From the NCBI GenBank assembly GCA_015231865.1, contig JADGAU010000009.1, forward strand, positions 1-43,195: 43,195 nucleotides of DNA. The letters run 5' to 3'. Positions 7,573 through 17,875 of the stretch are shown piece by piece. The notes beneath the pieces are model-generated. The model was not told the origin of the DNA, did no database searches, and worked only from the letters and a program-made list of their open reading frames with translations. The first letter of the stretch is position 1; every line of letters begins with the position of its first letter. A program made the position numbers and the translations under genes. This DNA comes from Gammaproteobacteria bacterium. Its GTDB lineage: Bacteria > Pseudomonadota > Gammaproteobacteria > GRL18.

Positions 7573-9399
7573 TTAAGCCTTAGGCAATCTGCTAGCTCGT
7601 TTACGTTCACTTTCCGATAAAATGCGCTTACGGATACGAATAAAATTAGGTGTTACTTCAACTAATTCATCTTCGGCAAGAAATTCCATTGCCTGCTCTA
7701 AAGTTTGTCTAATGGGTGGCACTAAAGTTACTGCTTCATCAGTACCTGATGCGCGAACATTAGTTAACTGCTTTCCTTTGAGTGCATTAACAACCAAATC
7801 ATTATCCCGGGAATGAATACCAATCACCATGCCTTCATAAATATCGACACCAGCACCTAAGAATAAACGTCCTCTATCCTGTAAATTAAACAAAGCAAAA
7901 CCAACCGATTTACCCTGACCATTACTGATCAAGACACCATTTTTACGTTTAGATAAATCAGCATCCATATAATTACCATAATGTGAAAAATTATGATAAA
8001 GCAAACCACTTCCTGAGGTCATCGTTAGGAACTCTCCCTGGAAGCCTATTAATCCCCGTGCAGGAACAATATATTCTAAACGAACACGACCATGACCATC
8101 GGGTACCATATTCTTAAGCTCACCCTGACGTTCACCAAGTTGTTCCATTATCTTACCCTGATGGATTTCTTCGACATCAACACTCACTTCCTCATAGGGT
8201 TCCTTTAATTCACCATCAATGACTTGGGTAATTACTTCGGGGCGAGAAACTCCTAACTCAAAACCTTCACGCCTCATCGTTTCAATTAAAATTCCAAGGT
8301 GTAGTTCTCCTCGGCCTGAAACTTTAAATTTGTCGGCATCATCAGTGCGTTCAACACGTAGGGCAACATTATGTAATAACTCTTTTTCCAAACGTTCAAA
8401 AATTTGTCTTGAGGTAACAAACTTTCCATCTTGCCCTGCAAACGGTGAGGTATTCACCTGAAATGTCATACTAACGGTAGGTTCATCAACGGTTAATGCA
8501 GGTAATGCTTCAACAGTATTAGGATCACATAAGGTATCGGAAATATTTAATGGATCTAGTCCAGTAAAGGCAATAATGTCACCTGCCTGTGCTTCTTCCA
8601 CCTCAATTTTTTCCAGACCTTTGAAGGAAAATATTTTTAGAATTCTTGCTTTGCGGACTTTGCCTTCTACGTCAATCACCGATATCGGGCTGTTTGCTTT
8701 AACAGAGCCACGCTTAATACGGCCAACACCAATAATTCCGGTATAAGAATTATAATCAAGACTCGTTACCTGAAGCTGAAAAGGGCCGTCCACATCAACA
8801 TTAGGAGGGCTAACTTTTTCAACAATTGCTTCAAATAGTGGCTGCATATTCCCTTCTCTGACAGAAGAGTCTTCTGAGGCATAACCATTAATAGCTGATG
8901 CAAAAATAAACGGGAAGTCTAATTGTTCATCGGTCGCTTCAAGACGATCAAATAAGTCAAAGGTTTCATCAATCACCCAATCTGGACGTGAACCATCACG
9001 GTCAATTTTGTTCACAACAACAATAGGATTAAGTCCTAAATCAAAGGCTTTTTGAGTCACAAAACGAGTTTGAGGCATTGGGCCTTCTTGTGCATCAACT
9101 AACAAGAGCACACTATCGACCATGGATAAAACTCGCTCAACCTCTCCACCAAAGTCCGCATGTCCCGGTGTATCAACGATATTAATATGATAGCCATTCC
9201 ACTCAATTGCTGTGTTCTTGGATAAAATAGTAATGCCCCGTTCTTTTTCAAGATCGTTTGAATCCATTACTCTATCATCAACTTTATCTCTTTCTGAGAA
9301 TGTACCGGATTGTTTTAATAGTTCATCCACTAGCGTAGTTTTGCCATGATCAACGTGCGCAATGATGGCAATATTTCTTACCTTATTAATATCTTTCAA
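7573..9399 (-). CDS. typA: Ribosome-associated GTPase TypA/BipA
   Basis: 608 residues, the normal length. The translation-factor GTPase domain starts with [20 protein letters not shown] (P-loop). It continues with the switch-I ERGITIL, the G3 motif [16 protein letters not shown], and [13 protein letters not shown]. It is followed by EF-Tu-like domain II, an EF-G-like domain and the BipA-specific C-terminal domain with the basic end [16 protein letters not shown]. BipA acts on the 50S subunit and helps ribosome assembly under cold or stress. The gene is transcribed alone and is divergent from the CZB-CheW gene across 217 bp. Confidence 0.98.
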   Translation of the reverse strand: MKDINKVRNIAIIAHVDHGKTTLVDELLKQSGTFSERDKVDDRVMDSNDLEKERGITILSKNTAIEWNGYHINIVDTPGHADFGGEVERVLSMVDSVLLLVDAQEGPMPQTRFVTQKAFDLGLNPIVVVNKIDRDGSRPDWVIDETFDLFDRLEATDEQLDFPFIFASAINGYASEDSSVREGNMQPLFEAIVEKVSPPNVDVDGPFQLQVTSLDYNSYTGIIGVGRIKRGSVKANSPISVIDVEGKVRKARILKIFSFKGLEKIEVEEAQAGDIIAFTGLDPLNISDTLCDPNTVEALPALTVDEPTVSMTFQVNTSPFAGQDGKFVTSRQIFERLEKELLHNVALRVERTDDADKFKVSGRGELHLGILIETMRREGFELGVSRPEVITQVIDGELKEPYEEVSVDVEEIHQGKIMEQLGERQGELKNMVPDGHGRVRLEYIVPARGLIGFQGEFLTMTSGSGLLYHNFSHYGNYMDADLSKRKNGVLISNGQGKSVGFALFNLQDRGRLFLGAGVDIYEGMVIGIHSRDNDLVVNALKGKQLTNVRASGTDEAVTLVPPIRQTLEQAMEFLAEDELVEVTPNFIRIRKRILSESERKRASRLPKA

Positions 9400-9616
9400 G
9401 AGAGTTTCCCAATTTCAGAGTAATGTTTAAAATATATTAAATACCGCAGCAATTTATAAAAGGATGCTGTATCTTTGAAAAGCACGCTATTATACAATAA
9501 ATAATAACAAAACATCACTTGCATTAACCTTGGTATATCAATTAAGGCCTAAAGTTTTTTTTTTGCTTGTCGTTATACAGTTTATAAAAATCATTTTTAA
9601 AGTATAGGGAATCAAT

Positions 9617-10483
9617 ATGGGTGCTACTGCTGAAGATATCTCTTCGTTGAATGAAGATAGTTATTTAACTACTGGACTTAGAGCTTTTACTTTCTGGATT
9701 ACAGAAACGCTTTACGCCATAGATATTTCAAAAGTATTAACAATCAGTCAAGATTTAGATAATATTCAGAATATTCCAACTAAGGCAAAGGGCTTATTGG
9801 GCATGACGGAATTTCAGGGACATGCGATTCCTGTTATAGACTTTGCTAATTTATTAGATCTTAAATCTGGCACAGAAGCATCTCATGAGTTGATTCAATT
9901 ATTTACAGATAAAGAAAATGAACATCATGATTGGTTAAATGCTCTAGAAAAAAGTATTGTTGATGGCTCACCTTTCACCAAAGCGAAAGACCCACATCAA
10001 TGTGCTTTTGGTAAATGGTACAATCAATTTGAAACCAGAGACGAAAGTCTTGAAATTATTATGAAGGACTTTGATGAACCTCATAGAAGGATTCATGCAT
10101 TGGCCGACAAATTATTATCAATGAAAGTAGACGGACAAACCAAAGAAGCACTTAAAATATTATCACTTGAACGAGATATTACGATGAAACGTTTAAGTCG
10201 ACATTTTGCCCATGCTAAAGAGCAAGTGTCGGATTCTAGCAGACAAGTATTACTCTACATTACAGAAGATGGGTTTACACCCACTATTGCTTTAAGAATT
10301 GATGAAATTCATGATGTTATCGATTTTAAACCAGAACAATTTAAACCGATGACAACGCTAAAAGCTATTTTCCAGGGCGACGAATCTAAACTTATTACCA
10401 ATTATATGAAGCTAGACAAAACGTCTGATTGTTTATTAATAAATGCTTCTAAAATTCACGAAGTTGTAAAAGAGTTTGTATAA
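9617..10483 (+). CDS. CheW-like coupling protein interrupted by a CZB zinc-binding domain
   Basis: 288 residues. Residues about 20-90 are the first half of a CheW domain (FTFWITETLYAIDISKV, GLLGMTEFQGHAIPVIDF). Residues about 210-288 are its second half (VLLYITEDGFTPTIALRIDEIHDV, then an end like ASKIHEVV). Between them lies a complete chemoreceptor zinc-binding (CZB) four-helix domain. It has HDW (H104), CAFGKW (C129) and H156-x3-H160, the full His-Cys-His-His zinc set. CheW couples receptors to the CheA kinase; CZB domains sense zinc or hypochlorous acid. The combination suggests an adaptor whose coupling is gated by zinc status or oxidation. No chemotaxis genes are nearby. The gene appears monocistronic, with a GGGA ribosome-binding site before the ATG. 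Confidence 0.88.
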   Translation: MGATAEDISSLNEDSYLTTGLRAFTFWITETLYAIDISKVLTISQDLDNIQNIPTKAKGLLGMTEFQGHAIPVIDFANLLDLKSGTEASHELIQLFTDKENEHHDWLNALEKSIVDGSPFTKAKDPHQCAFGKWYNQFETRDESLEIIMKDFDEPHRRIHALADKLLSMKVDGQTKEALKILSLERDITMKRLSRHFAHAKEQVSDSSRQVLLYITEDGFTPTIALRIDEIHDVIDFKPEQFKPMTTLKAIFQGDESKLITNYMKLDKTSDCLLINASKIHEVVKEFV

Positions 10484-10502
10484 TACAATATCCTTTGGTC
10501 AA

Positions 10503-10542
10503 AGGAAGTGAGTAAGTTTAAACACTCACTTATTCACTTCCT
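10503..10542. terminator. Bidirectional terminator hairpin between convergent genes
   Basis: A 15-bp stem (10503-10517 with 10528-10542, one G-T pair) has a 10-nt loop. It lies exactly between the stop of the CZB-CheW gene (+) and the stop of ychF (-). Short T- or A-rich flanks suit either direction. Confidence 0.7.
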
Positions 10543-10550
10543 ATTTGTTA

Positions 10551-11642
10551 TTAAACGTTAAATCTAAAATGCAACACATCTCCATCCTGAACAATGTATT
10601 CTTTTCCTTCAACTCTTAATTTTCCTTTTTCTTTTGCACCAGATTCCCCTTTACATTCAATAAAATCATCATAAGCAATTACTTCTGCTCTGATAAATCC
10701 ACGTTCAAAATCCGTATGAATGACAGCTGCTGCCTTTGGAGCTGTTGCACCAATTTGTACAGTCCAGGCCCTAACTTCTTTAACCCCGGCAGTAAAATAA
10801 GTTTGTAACTTTAATAAGTGATAACCAGCACGAATAACACGGTTCAAACCCGGTTCTTCAAGGCCTAAATCGGCTAAGAATTCATATCTTTCATCATCTT
10901 CAAGCTCAACCATTTCAGCTTCGATAGAAGCGCAAACACTAACCACATCTGAGCCTTCCTTCTCTGCCAAAGCAGTTACGCTATCAAGATATTCATTATT
11001 TTCAAAACCATCATCACTAACATTTGCAATATAAACGGTTGGTTTTAAAGTTAAAAGCTGCAAATCCCGGATCAGTAATAATTCATCATCACTTAAGCCA
11101 ATTGTTCTGGCTAATTGACCTTCACCCAGAGCTTGTTGAACTTTTTCTAACGTCGCTTTCTTTTTCAAAGCATCCTTATCACCACTTTTAGCAATTTTAA
11201 TAGTTTTTAATAAACTTTTTTCGACCGAGTCCAGATCTGCAAAAATTAGTTCGGTATTAATAATTTCTATGTCATCAATGGGATCAATTTTTCCTGACAC
11301 ATGAACAATATCTTCATCTTCAAAACAACGAACAACGTGTCCAATTGCATCAGTTTCACGAATATTTGCTAAAAATTTATTACCTAGACCTTCCCCCTTA
11401 GAAGCACCTTCAACTAAGCCTGCAATATCTACGAACTCAATAGTCGTTGGTACTATTCTCTCAGGTTTGACTATATCAGCAAGAGAATTTAAACGTGGGT
11501 CAGGAACTGGAACTATCCCAACATTAGGTTCAATGGTACAGAATGGATAGTTTTCTGCCTGAATTTTTGCCTTTGTTAAAGCGTTAAATAAAGTTGATTT
11601 TCCTACATTTGGTAAACCCACTATGCCGCACTTAAATCCCAT
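10551..11642 (-). CDS. ychF: Redox-regulated ATPase YchF (Obg family)
   Basis: 363 residues, as in E. coli. It starts [22 protein letters not shown] (P-loop), with the switch motif [18 protein letters not shown] coiled-coil insertion lies in the middle (about 130-205) and a TGS domain at the C-terminus (ending [10 protein letters not shown]). YchF is an ATPase that binds ribosomes and catalase. The gene follows pth with a 2-bp gap, the widely conserved pth-ychF pair. Confidence 0.97.
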   Translation of the reverse strand: MGFKCGIVGLPNVGKSTLFNALTKAKIQAENYPFCTIEPNVGIVPVPDPRLNSLADIVKPERIVPTTIEFVDIAGLVEGASKGEGLGNKFLANIRETDAIGHVVRCFEDEDIVHVSGKIDPIDDIEIINTELIFADLDSVEKSLLKTIKIAKSGDKDALKKKATLEKVQQALGEGQLARTIGLSDDELLLIRDLQLLTLKPTVYIANVSDDGFENNEYLDSVTALAEKEGSDVVSVCASIEAEMVELEDDERYEFLADLGLEEPGLNRVIRAGYHLLKLQTYFTAGVKEVRAWTVQIGATAPKAAAVIHTDFERGFIRAEVIAYDDFIECKGESGAKEKGKLRVEGKEYIVQDGDVLHFRFNV

Positions 11643-11644
11643 AA

Positions 11645-12226
11645 TTACTTATCCTTTGTGTGTAAACGATTCATTGCTTTATCCATATTCCCGGATATTA
11701 CATCAGGAATTACGCGCAAAACATCATCAAATCCCTGATAAATAAGCTCCCGTTCAGATTTGCTTGCATTACTTAGCACATATTGACTGACTAATTTTTT
11801 ATCCCCAGGATGATCAATTCCAATTCTTAGACGATTAAAGTCTTTTGATTGAAGCTGGTTAATTGTATCTCTTAAACCATTATGACCGCCATGACCGCCA
11901 GATTTTTTTAATTTCATAACACCAAGAGGGATATCTAGCTCATCATGAGCAAGCAAAATATTTTCTGGTAAAATTTTATAAAAATCCGCAATAGCCCTAA
12001 TTGCCTGTCCGCTTCTATTCATAAAATTTTGAGGCTTCAATAATCTAACCATATTGCCGGCAATGTTAATATTGCTTTGCTCCGAAAAAAACTTCTTTTC
12101 TAATCGAAAAGGTTCAGCCAATTTATCTAACCTTAACAATTCATCAACAAACCAGAATCCTACATTATGTCGATTATTTTCGTACTCTGGGCCTGGGTTA
12201 CCTAAACCTACAATTAATTTAATCAT
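11645..12226 (-). CDS. pth: Peptidyl-tRNA hydrolase
   Basis: 193 residues. It has [19 protein letters not shown] with catalytic His20, PQNFMNRSG for substrate binding, [11 protein letters not shown] with the catalytic Asp, and [11 protein letters not shown]. It frees peptides from prematurely released peptidyl-tRNA. It is in the conserved order rplY-pth-ychF, although a terminator-like hairpin separates it from rplY. Confidence 0.98.
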   Translation of the reverse strand: MIKLIVGLGNPGPEYENNRHNVGFWFVDELLRLDKLAEPFRLEKKFFSEQSNINIAGNMVRLLKPQNFMNRSGQAIRAIADFYKILPENILLAHDELDIPLGVMKLKKSGGHGGHNGLRDTINQLQSKDFNRLRIGIDHPGDKKLVSQYVLSNASKSERELIYQGFDDVLRVIPDVISGNMDKAMNRLHTKDK

Positions 12227-12271
12227 TACATTTCAATATTAACAAAGTCTACATGTTCAAAATGATGGATA

Positions 12272-12304
12272 TAAATAAAAATGCCCATCAAATTGACAGG
12301 CACT
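12272..12304 (-). terminator. Intrinsic terminator after rplY
   Basis: Read on the minus strand, a 10-bp RNA stem (12304-12295 with 12289-12280, including G-U pairs) with a 5-nt loop is followed by a T-rich tract. It stands 29 bp after the rplY stop and before pth, so it probably partly separates the two transcripts. Confidence 0.65.
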
Positions 12305-12332
12305 TTATCAAACTAAAAGCTCACTATGAAGA

Positions 12333-12959
12333 TTATTCAGAAGTTTCTGCTTCTCCTTCTTCATCACTAGCTTCCTTCTCACCACGAGGCTTAATAACAT
12401 TGACAATTGGTAAGTCATGATCTTCTCCAAGAGCCAACTCAGGAATTGAAACACCTTCAGGTAGAACAATTTGTGACAAATGTAAAGACTCACCCATATC
12501 AATAGAACCTAAATCAACTTCAATATATTCAGGAAGATCCTTAGGTAAACAAGCAATTTCTATATCAGTCTTCAAGTGAGAAATAATACCACCGGCTTTA
12601 ACGCCAGGTGCTTTTTCTTCATTGATAAAGTGAAGTGGTGTGTGTACATGTAATAAATGATTTTCATCAATGCGCTGAAAATCAACATGCATTACATTAT
12701 CCTTTGACGGATGACGCTGTAAATCTTTAACAATAACTTTTTCAGCATTACCATCACAGTTTAAAGTTAAAATATGGGTAAAAAATGCTTCATCTTCAAC
12801 CGCATTATTAATTTCATTTGCAGCCAAAGTTAACATCATAGGATCTTTATTTGAACCGTAAACAATTCCTGGCACTTTATCAGCATGACGTAGGCGGCGG
12901 CTCGCACCTTTACCATTGTCAGTTCTGATATTTGCATTAATAGATAAACTAATACTCAT
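12333..12959 (-). CDS. rplY: 50S ribosomal protein L25, long CTC form
   Basis: 208 residues, so the long general-stress (CTC) form with an N-terminal 5S-rRNA-binding domain (GKGASRRLRHADKVPGIVYG) and a C-terminal TL5/CTC beta domain. The tail is acidic (EEGEAETSE). GGAG precedes the ATG at good spacing. It lies between prs and pth, as in other gammaproteobacteria. Confidence 0.97.
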   Translation of the reverse strand: MSISLSINANIRTDNGKGASRRLRHADKVPGIVYGSNKDPMMLTLAANEINNAVEDEAFFTHILTLNCDGNAEKVIVKDLQRHPSKDNVMHVDFQRIDENHLLHVHTPLHFINEEKAPGVKAGGIISHLKTDIEIACLPKDLPEYIEVDLGSIDMGESLHLSQIVLPEGVSIPELALGEDHDLPIVNVIKPRGEKEASDEEGEAETSE

Positions 12960-13048
12960 AAAAAATACTCCATTTAAAAAATTATGATTATCACCGCGAC
13001 CAATGATAACCGCTTACACCGTTTTTAATTGAACGATAAAACAATAGA

Positions 13049-13108
13049 TTCAGTTTTCAGTTTTCAGTTTTCAGTTTTCAAATAACTGTCAACTAGCTAC
13101 TGTCAACT
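13049..13108. repeat. Heptamer tandem repeat and 10-bp direct repeats after prs
   Basis: About 4.6 copies of TTCAGTT run from 13049 to 13080. Two copies of ACTGTCAACT follow (13085-13094 and 13099-13108), the second ending one base before the prs stop codon. The same parts, in the same order, occur after purH at 36655-36694. Confidence 0.85.
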
Positions 13109-13109
13109 C

Positions 13110-14063
13110 TTAATCCATATACAATGAACTAACAGATTCTTCCTGATGAATACGGTTCATAGTTTCAGCTAAAATCATCGAAATACTTAACTGCCTAATT
13201 GTTGGGCATTCTTTTGCATTTTCTCTCAAAGGAATTGTATCCGTTACCACGACTTCATCTAATACTGAATTATTAATGTTTTCAATCGCTTTTCCGGATA
13301 AAACCGGATGCGTTAAATAGGCCATCACTTTCGATGCTCCGTGCTTTTTTAATGCCGCAGCAGCTTGACATAAAGTTCCCGCAGTATCAACAAGGTCATC
13401 AATTAAAAGACAGGTTCTGCCTTCTACATCACCAATAATATTCATGACTTTAGCTACATTGGCTTTGGGTCGACGTTTATCAATAATTGCTAAATCGGCA
13501 TCATCTAACCTTTTGGCTAATGCTCTAGCCCTAACTACACCACCAACATCCGGTGAAACAACCATTAAATCTGGATACTTTTGTCGCCAGATATCGCCAA
13601 GTAAAACAGGTGATGCATACACATTATCAACCGGCATATCAAAAAAGCCTTGAATTTGATCAGCATGTAAATCAACCGTTAATAAACGATCAATACCTAC
13701 GCCACTAAGCATATTAGCAACTACTTTCGCGGTAATTGCAACACGTGAAGAACGAGGTCTTCTATCCTGTCTGGCATATCCAAAATATGGAACAACCGCT
13801 GTGATTCTTCTTGCTGAGGAGCGTCTAAGCGCATCAGCCATAATTAATAATTCCATCAGGTTATTATTTGAAGGATAACAGGTGGGTTGAACAATGAAAA
13901 CGTCCTTGCCTCGGACATTTTCTAAAATTTCAATCATAATTTCGCCATCACTAAAAGTATCGACTGAAACTTTCCCTAGAGGAATATTTAAATGTCGTAC
14001 AATACTTTGAGCAAGGAATGGATTAGCGTTACCAGAAAACACCATCATGTTGTCTTCAATCAC
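13110..14063 (-). CDS. prs: Ribose-phosphate pyrophosphokinase (PRPP synthetase)
   Basis: 317 residues. It has the conserved N-terminus [24 protein letters not shown], the catalytic flexible-loop region YARQDRR, and the PRPP-binding motif [13 protein letters not shown]. It makes PRPP from ribose-5-phosphate and ATP for purine, pyrimidine, His, Trp and NAD synthesis. It lies downstream of ispE and tRNA-Gln and upstream of rplY, a standard order. The start MIEDN could be a few residues too long compared with other Prs proteins. Confidence 0.98.
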   Translation of the reverse strand: MIEDNMMVFSGNANPFLAQSIVRHLNIPLGKVSVDTFSDGEIMIEILENVRGKDVFIVQPTCYPSNNNLMELLIMADALRRSSARRITAVVPYFGYARQDRRPRSSRVAITAKVVANMLSGVGIDRLLTVDLHADQIQGFFDMPVDNVYASPVLLGDIWRQKYPDLMVVSPDVGGVVRARALAKRLDDADLAIIDKRRPKANVAKVMNIIGDVEGRTCLLIDDLVDTAGTLCQAAAALKKHGASKVMAYLTHPVLSGKAIENINNSVLDEVVVTDTIPLRENAKECPTIRQLSISMILAETMNRIHQEESVSSLYMD

Positions 14064-14252
14064 TTTAACTATACCTCATGTTAAAACCGGGGCTCACGCA
14101 AAAATCAGATGATGTTCAATTGAACCAGGCAAAAATTAAGCTGATTATAATGATATACAACTAAAGTTTAATACTATTGTCATCTCTATGAGCAACAATA
14201 TTAATAATCACAATTTACTGAATCTGTTTATTTAAAGACAAACACAAAAAAA

Positions 14253-14327
14253 TGGCTGGGCCGGCAGGATTCGAACCTGCGCATACCGGGATCAAAACCC
14301 GGGGCCTTACCGCTTGGCGACGGCCCA
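14253..14327 (-). tRNA. tRNA-Gln (anticodon TTG)
   Basis: 75 nt with the CCA end encoded. On the minus strand it starts TGGGCCG and ends CGGCCCAGCCA. The anticodon stem CCGGG/CCCGG encloses the loop TTTTGAT, so the anticodon is TTG (reads CAA). The T-arm has GTTCGAATC. It lies between ispE and prs, its usual place in this block. Confidence 0.97.
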
Positions 14328-14488
14328 ACAATATACGCGAATAACAATGTAAGCGAATAACATTGTTCGTTAATAAAGCGTATGTCTGTAAAAACGAGGG
14401 GGAATTATAATAAACAATTATTTTTTTGTCACACTTTTTTTGAAATTTTGTTAAATTTTTACAAATTAAGTGCAGATTTACCACAATT

Positions 14489-15340
14489 TCATAATGATTG
14501 TGCATAAAATCCTTTTAGATTTTCTGGAAGCTTATTTTTTATTTCCAGACAAGACTGCTCTGAATCAAATTCACTAAAAACACAAGCACCTGTACCAGTC
14601 ATTCTGACTTTTGCAAATTGGGACAACCAATCATAAGCACATTTGACTTCTGGATATTCGTTTAGAACTATTTTTTCAAATACATTTGTTGTTTCACTTT
14701 TGGTATAATTATCAATCGTTAATAGCTCGCAGTTTCGATTAAGTTTATCTGATTGAAATAATAATTTCGTAGAAATATGCACTGAAGGTGTAAGAACAAA
14801 AAACCATCGTTTAGGTAAAACGATATCCGTTAGCTTTTCACCGATTCCTTCAGCCCAGGCATTTTTACCATAAATAAAGATGGGTACATCTGCGCCAATT
14901 TTTGCAGCAATTGAAATTAATTCCTGTTTTGATAAGTCCAGAGACCATAACTTATTTAGCGATAATAAAGTTGTCGCAGCATCACTGCTACCACCACCAA
15001 GACCTCCGCCCATAGGAATTAATTTTTTTAAAGCTATATCTAGCCCATATGCTTGACTATTATCCAATAAATTTCTTTTTTGGGCATAATTTTTTAATAA
15101 AATAGCACTTTTTAAAATCAGATCATTATCCGGATTAATATTTTGAATTTGATAAAGAGCACTAATTTGCTGATCATCTCTTGGGCTAAAACTAATTTCA
15201 TCATAATAATCAATTAACTGGAAAATGGTTTGCAGATTATGATAGCCATCAGTTCTTTTGCCGGTAATATGTAGAAACAGGTTTAGTTTTGCCGGCGCAT
15301 AAAAAGTTTGATTTTGTTCAAATAGCATTTTGTTAGGCAC
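14489..15340 (-). CDS. ispE: 4-diphosphocytidyl-2-C-methyl-D-erythritol kinase
   Basis: 283 residues, GHMP-kinase fold. It has PAKLNLFLHITGKRTDGYHNLQT at the start, the ATP-binding glycine loop PMGGGLGGGSSDAATTL, and the C-terminal MTGTGACVF motif. It phosphorylates CDP-methylerythritol in the non-mevalonate isoprenoid pathway. Its start overlaps the lolB stop by 8 bp, which suggests translational coupling. Confidence 0.98.
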   Translation of the reverse strand: MPNKMLFEQNQTFYAPAKLNLFLHITGKRTDGYHNLQTIFQLIDYYDEISFSPRDDQQISALYQIQNINPDNDLILKSAILLKNYAQKRNLLDNSQAYGLDIALKKLIPMGGGLGGGSSDAATTLLSLNKLWSLDLSKQELISIAAKIGADVPIFIYGKNAWAEGIGEKLTDIVLPKRWFFVLTPSVHISTKLLFQSDKLNRNCELLTIDNYTKSETTNVFEKIVLNEYPEVKCAYDWLSQFAKVRMTGTGACVFSEFDSEQSCLEIKNKLPENLKGFYAQSL

Positions 15341-15956
15341 GATTTCTGATAAATACTTTAATTCTATAGGCTTTATTTTCTGCTATTACTTTTATAGGAA
15401 AGTCTGACTGTAGTGATTTATAAGTATATTGAATTTTCCAGTCATGTTGAATAATTTTCAATAATTGCCCTGATTTGCTCAGCGTCACTACCTTAAAATC
15501 AATTAAAGGATTGGTTTGTCCAAAAATCCAGTGCTCTAAAGAAGGAAGAGGAATTTCAAATCCAAATTGTTTGGATAATAATTGCTGTAGTGAAAAGTCC
15601 GTATAAATTTCACCATTCATGGCTAGTCGATTGAATTCAGTATTACCGTGTTTTACTTGTGATAGCTCCATTTGTGTTTCACCAAATGGGCCGCTAAATA
15701 CTAATTTTCGCTGTTCACTATCCTGCATTAAAGTTTGTTTTGACCACTGAAAGCCTGCATGCCAATTATCCTCTTCACTAATGATGGCAATCTTGCCTTT
15801 TAGCACCCAGTGTTTAGGGATAAGCAAAAGATTCTTATTTCCTGGCTGCTGACGAGTTGTTTTATAAACCGATTCGTTTTCTGAAAAACTGGCACAGGAT
15901 GTCAGTATTGCTAACATTATCGTAAGCAGGATGAAATTAAAAATAAATTTTGACAA
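15333..15956 (-). CDS. lolB: Outer-membrane lipoprotein receptor LolB
   Basis: 207 residues, the same length as E. coli LolB. It has a lipoprotein signal peptide with lipobox LTSC (Cys21). The mature part has WVLKGKIAIISEEDNWHAGFQW and FSGPFGETQMEL, typical of LolB beta strands. It takes lipoproteins from LolA and inserts them in the outer membrane. It lies between the TPR lipoprotein gene and ispE. Confidence 0.94.
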   Translation of the reverse strand: MSKFIFNFILLTIMLAILTSCASFSENESVYKTTRQQPGNKNLLLIPKHWVLKGKIAIISEEDNWHAGFQWSKQTLMQDSEQRKLVFSGPFGETQMELSQVKHGNTEFNRLAMNGEIYTDFSLQQLLSKQFGFEIPLPSLEHWIFGQTNPLIDFKVVTLSKSGQLLKIIQHDWKIQYTYKSLQSDFPIKVIAENKAYRIKVFIRNRA

Positions 15957-15970
15957 GGAAATGAATTACT

Positions 15971-17791
15971 CTAATTAATTTCTTTTAAGAAACGTTCAAT
16001 CGTTTTTTTCAGAATTTGATGTTCAGGATTTTTAGTAATCGCTTTTTGCCAAACTTTCTTTGCCAATTCGCGATTATCTAATTGCCATAAAACTTCACCA
16101 TAATGAGCACTAATTTCTGGATCTTGATCCAGTTTATAGGCTTTTTCTAAATAATGAAGCGCTTTCTCTAATGAACCCTGCTGATAAAGCACCCAGCCCA
16201 TACTATCAATGGTTGCCATATCATTAGGGTTAAGTTTTAAGGCTCTCTCTATATAACTTTGTGCTTCTTTATAACGTTTTGTTTTTTCTGTTAATAAGAA
16301 ACCTAAAGTATTTAATACATTACTATTGTTCGGCTCTTTTTTTAAAATATAAAGTAAATCCTGTTCCATCTCATTGATTAAATCTAATTTTTCAGCCGTT
16401 AATGCCCGATTATAGTACAGTTCGATATATTCGTCTTTATTCGCTTCATAACTATGAATGGCAATTGATTGGCTATAAGCATCAAAAGCTTTTTGATAGG
16501 ATTTTGATTGAAAGTAGATATCTCCTTTTAATCGAGACAGGGTTCGCTTTTGTTCTTCTTTTTGCGGCGATAATGTTGACAATATCTCAATTGATTTTTG
16601 GAAATTTTTTAATTCCGCATAAATCAATATTTTATTTAAAGCTGCCTGATAAACATAATCATTATAAGAAACCTTATTAAACCAACTCAAAGCTTCTTGA
16701 TATTTTTTCTTTTCAAGAAGAACCTTGGCAATAGCATAAGCAACCTTACTTTGTTCTTCTTCATCAACTTTTGCTTCTGATTTAAACTCATAATATTGTT
16801 TAAAAAACTTAAGCGCAGTTTGATATTCCTTAATCTCCAGAGCTAAGAGTGCAACTTCATACAAAATACGTCTATTATCCTTAACCGTTTCAGTAATTAT
16901 TTCTAGTTGTTCAAGGGATTTAAGGTTTTGCTTTCTATCTAATAAGTATTTGGCATATTCCAAGCGTACCATAACCGGTGACTCTGCAGCATTAACAGCG
17001 TCAAGGTAAATAGCTTCAAGGTTATCAGCCCCATTAAATTTTTTATAAATTTCCAGCTTAATTAACAATGCCAGGGTATTATTTGGATTTAGACTTAAAG
17101 CTTTATCAATCTTACTGATTGCATCATGCCCATCTTTATAATGGCTAAGAAACTTAGCCCAGCTGACATAAAGATAGAAATCATCGCGAAATTTTTGTTG
17201 TAATTTTGAGAAAATGAAATTAATTCTTTTTTCACTTTTAATTGGTGAAATAAACATCTCAATTTTCTTGAACCCATCTTTCGAATCTTTTGCAGATAAG
17301 ATAACATCTTCAAGACTATCAGCCGCCTCAGCATCACGCTTAAGGTTAATTAAAACTGCCGATTTTATTTGGTTGATATGAGTATTTCCTGGTTCAATTT
17401 TCTCCCATAACTCAGCTGCATGAAGCATGTATTCATTATTCTTACTCGCTAAAGCTGCCTTAATTACCAGTTTATTTAATCGCGGGTCTGATGTTTCCGT
17501 CATTAATCTTAAGTAGATTTTATATGCTTTATCATAATCAGCATTATCATAGGCAATTGCAGCAATAAGAAAATCATATAGTAGTTCCCCTGTTAATTGA
17601 TGATGGGGATATTCAACTTCTGTCTGCTTATCTTCAACAGGCTTTGATTTGTTTACTGCCTCATCATTTTTTAATAAAAGTGTCTGACAAGCAGATAAAG
17701 TCAGTACTAACAAGGTTAATACAACTAACTTCAAAAAAAATGAAGTGTTGATATGAAAGAGTTTTAATTTAAAATTGATTTTTGTGGACAT
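15971..17791 (-). CDS. lbcA: TPR outer-membrane lipoprotein, LbcA-like
   Basis: 606 residues from the ATG at 17791; a GTG at 17812 in frame would add 7 residues and is less likely. The signal peptide ends in lipobox LSAC (Cys35). The rest is helical TPR repeats from about 60 to the end; the clearest are around NNSNVLNTLGFLL and NDMATIDSMGWVLYQQGSLE near the C-terminus. By position, between hemA and lolB-ispE-prs, it matches PA4667 of Pseudomonas aeruginosa. That protein is LbcA, the lipoprotein partner of the CtpA protease, which controls peptidoglycan endopeptidases. Orthology is inferred from order and architecture; ctpA is not in the window. Confidence 0.8.
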   Translation of the reverse strand: MSTKINFKLKLFHINTSFFLKLVVLTLLVLTLSACQTLLLKNDEAVNKSKPVEDKQTEVEYPHHQLTGELLYDFLIAAIAYDNADYDKAYKIYLRLMTETSDPRLNKLVIKAALASKNNEYMLHAAELWEKIEPGNTHINQIKSAVLINLKRDAEAADSLEDVILSAKDSKDGFKKIEMFISPIKSEKRINFIFSKLQQKFRDDFYLYVSWAKFLSHYKDGHDAISKIDKALSLNPNNTLALLIKLEIYKKFNGADNLEAIYLDAVNAAESPVMVRLEYAKYLLDRKQNLKSLEQLEIITETVKDNRRILYEVALLALEIKEYQTALKFFKQYYEFKSEAKVDEEEQSKVAYAIAKVLLEKKKYQEALSWFNKVSYNDYVYQAALNKILIYAELKNFQKSIEILSTLSPQKEEQKRTLSRLKGDIYFQSKSYQKAFDAYSQSIAIHSYEANKDEYIELYYNRALTAEKLDLINEMEQDLLYILKKEPNNSNVLNTLGFLLTEKTKRYKEAQSYIERALKLNPNDMATIDSMGWVLYQQGSLEKALHYLEKAYKLDQDPEISAHYGEVLWQLDNRELAKKVWQKAITKNPEHQILKKTIERFLKEIN

Positions 17792-17875
17792 AAATAAAAT
17801 TAACGCTGTCACAGTTTCTATAGATTAATGATATAATATCAAATTTATTGATCAGATCATAACTAACATATACGA

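Noticed and set aside
13049-13080. CRISPR array
   Set aside because: The repeats are contiguous heptamers without spacers, and there are no cas genes in the window.
14215-14505. 96-codon minus-strand frame over the tRNA-Gln gene
   Set aside because: It reads straight through the tRNA and has no protein-like character.
16402-16680. 92-codon plus-strand frame inside lbcA
   Set aside because: It is antisense to clear TPR repeats, with no conserved motif or context.
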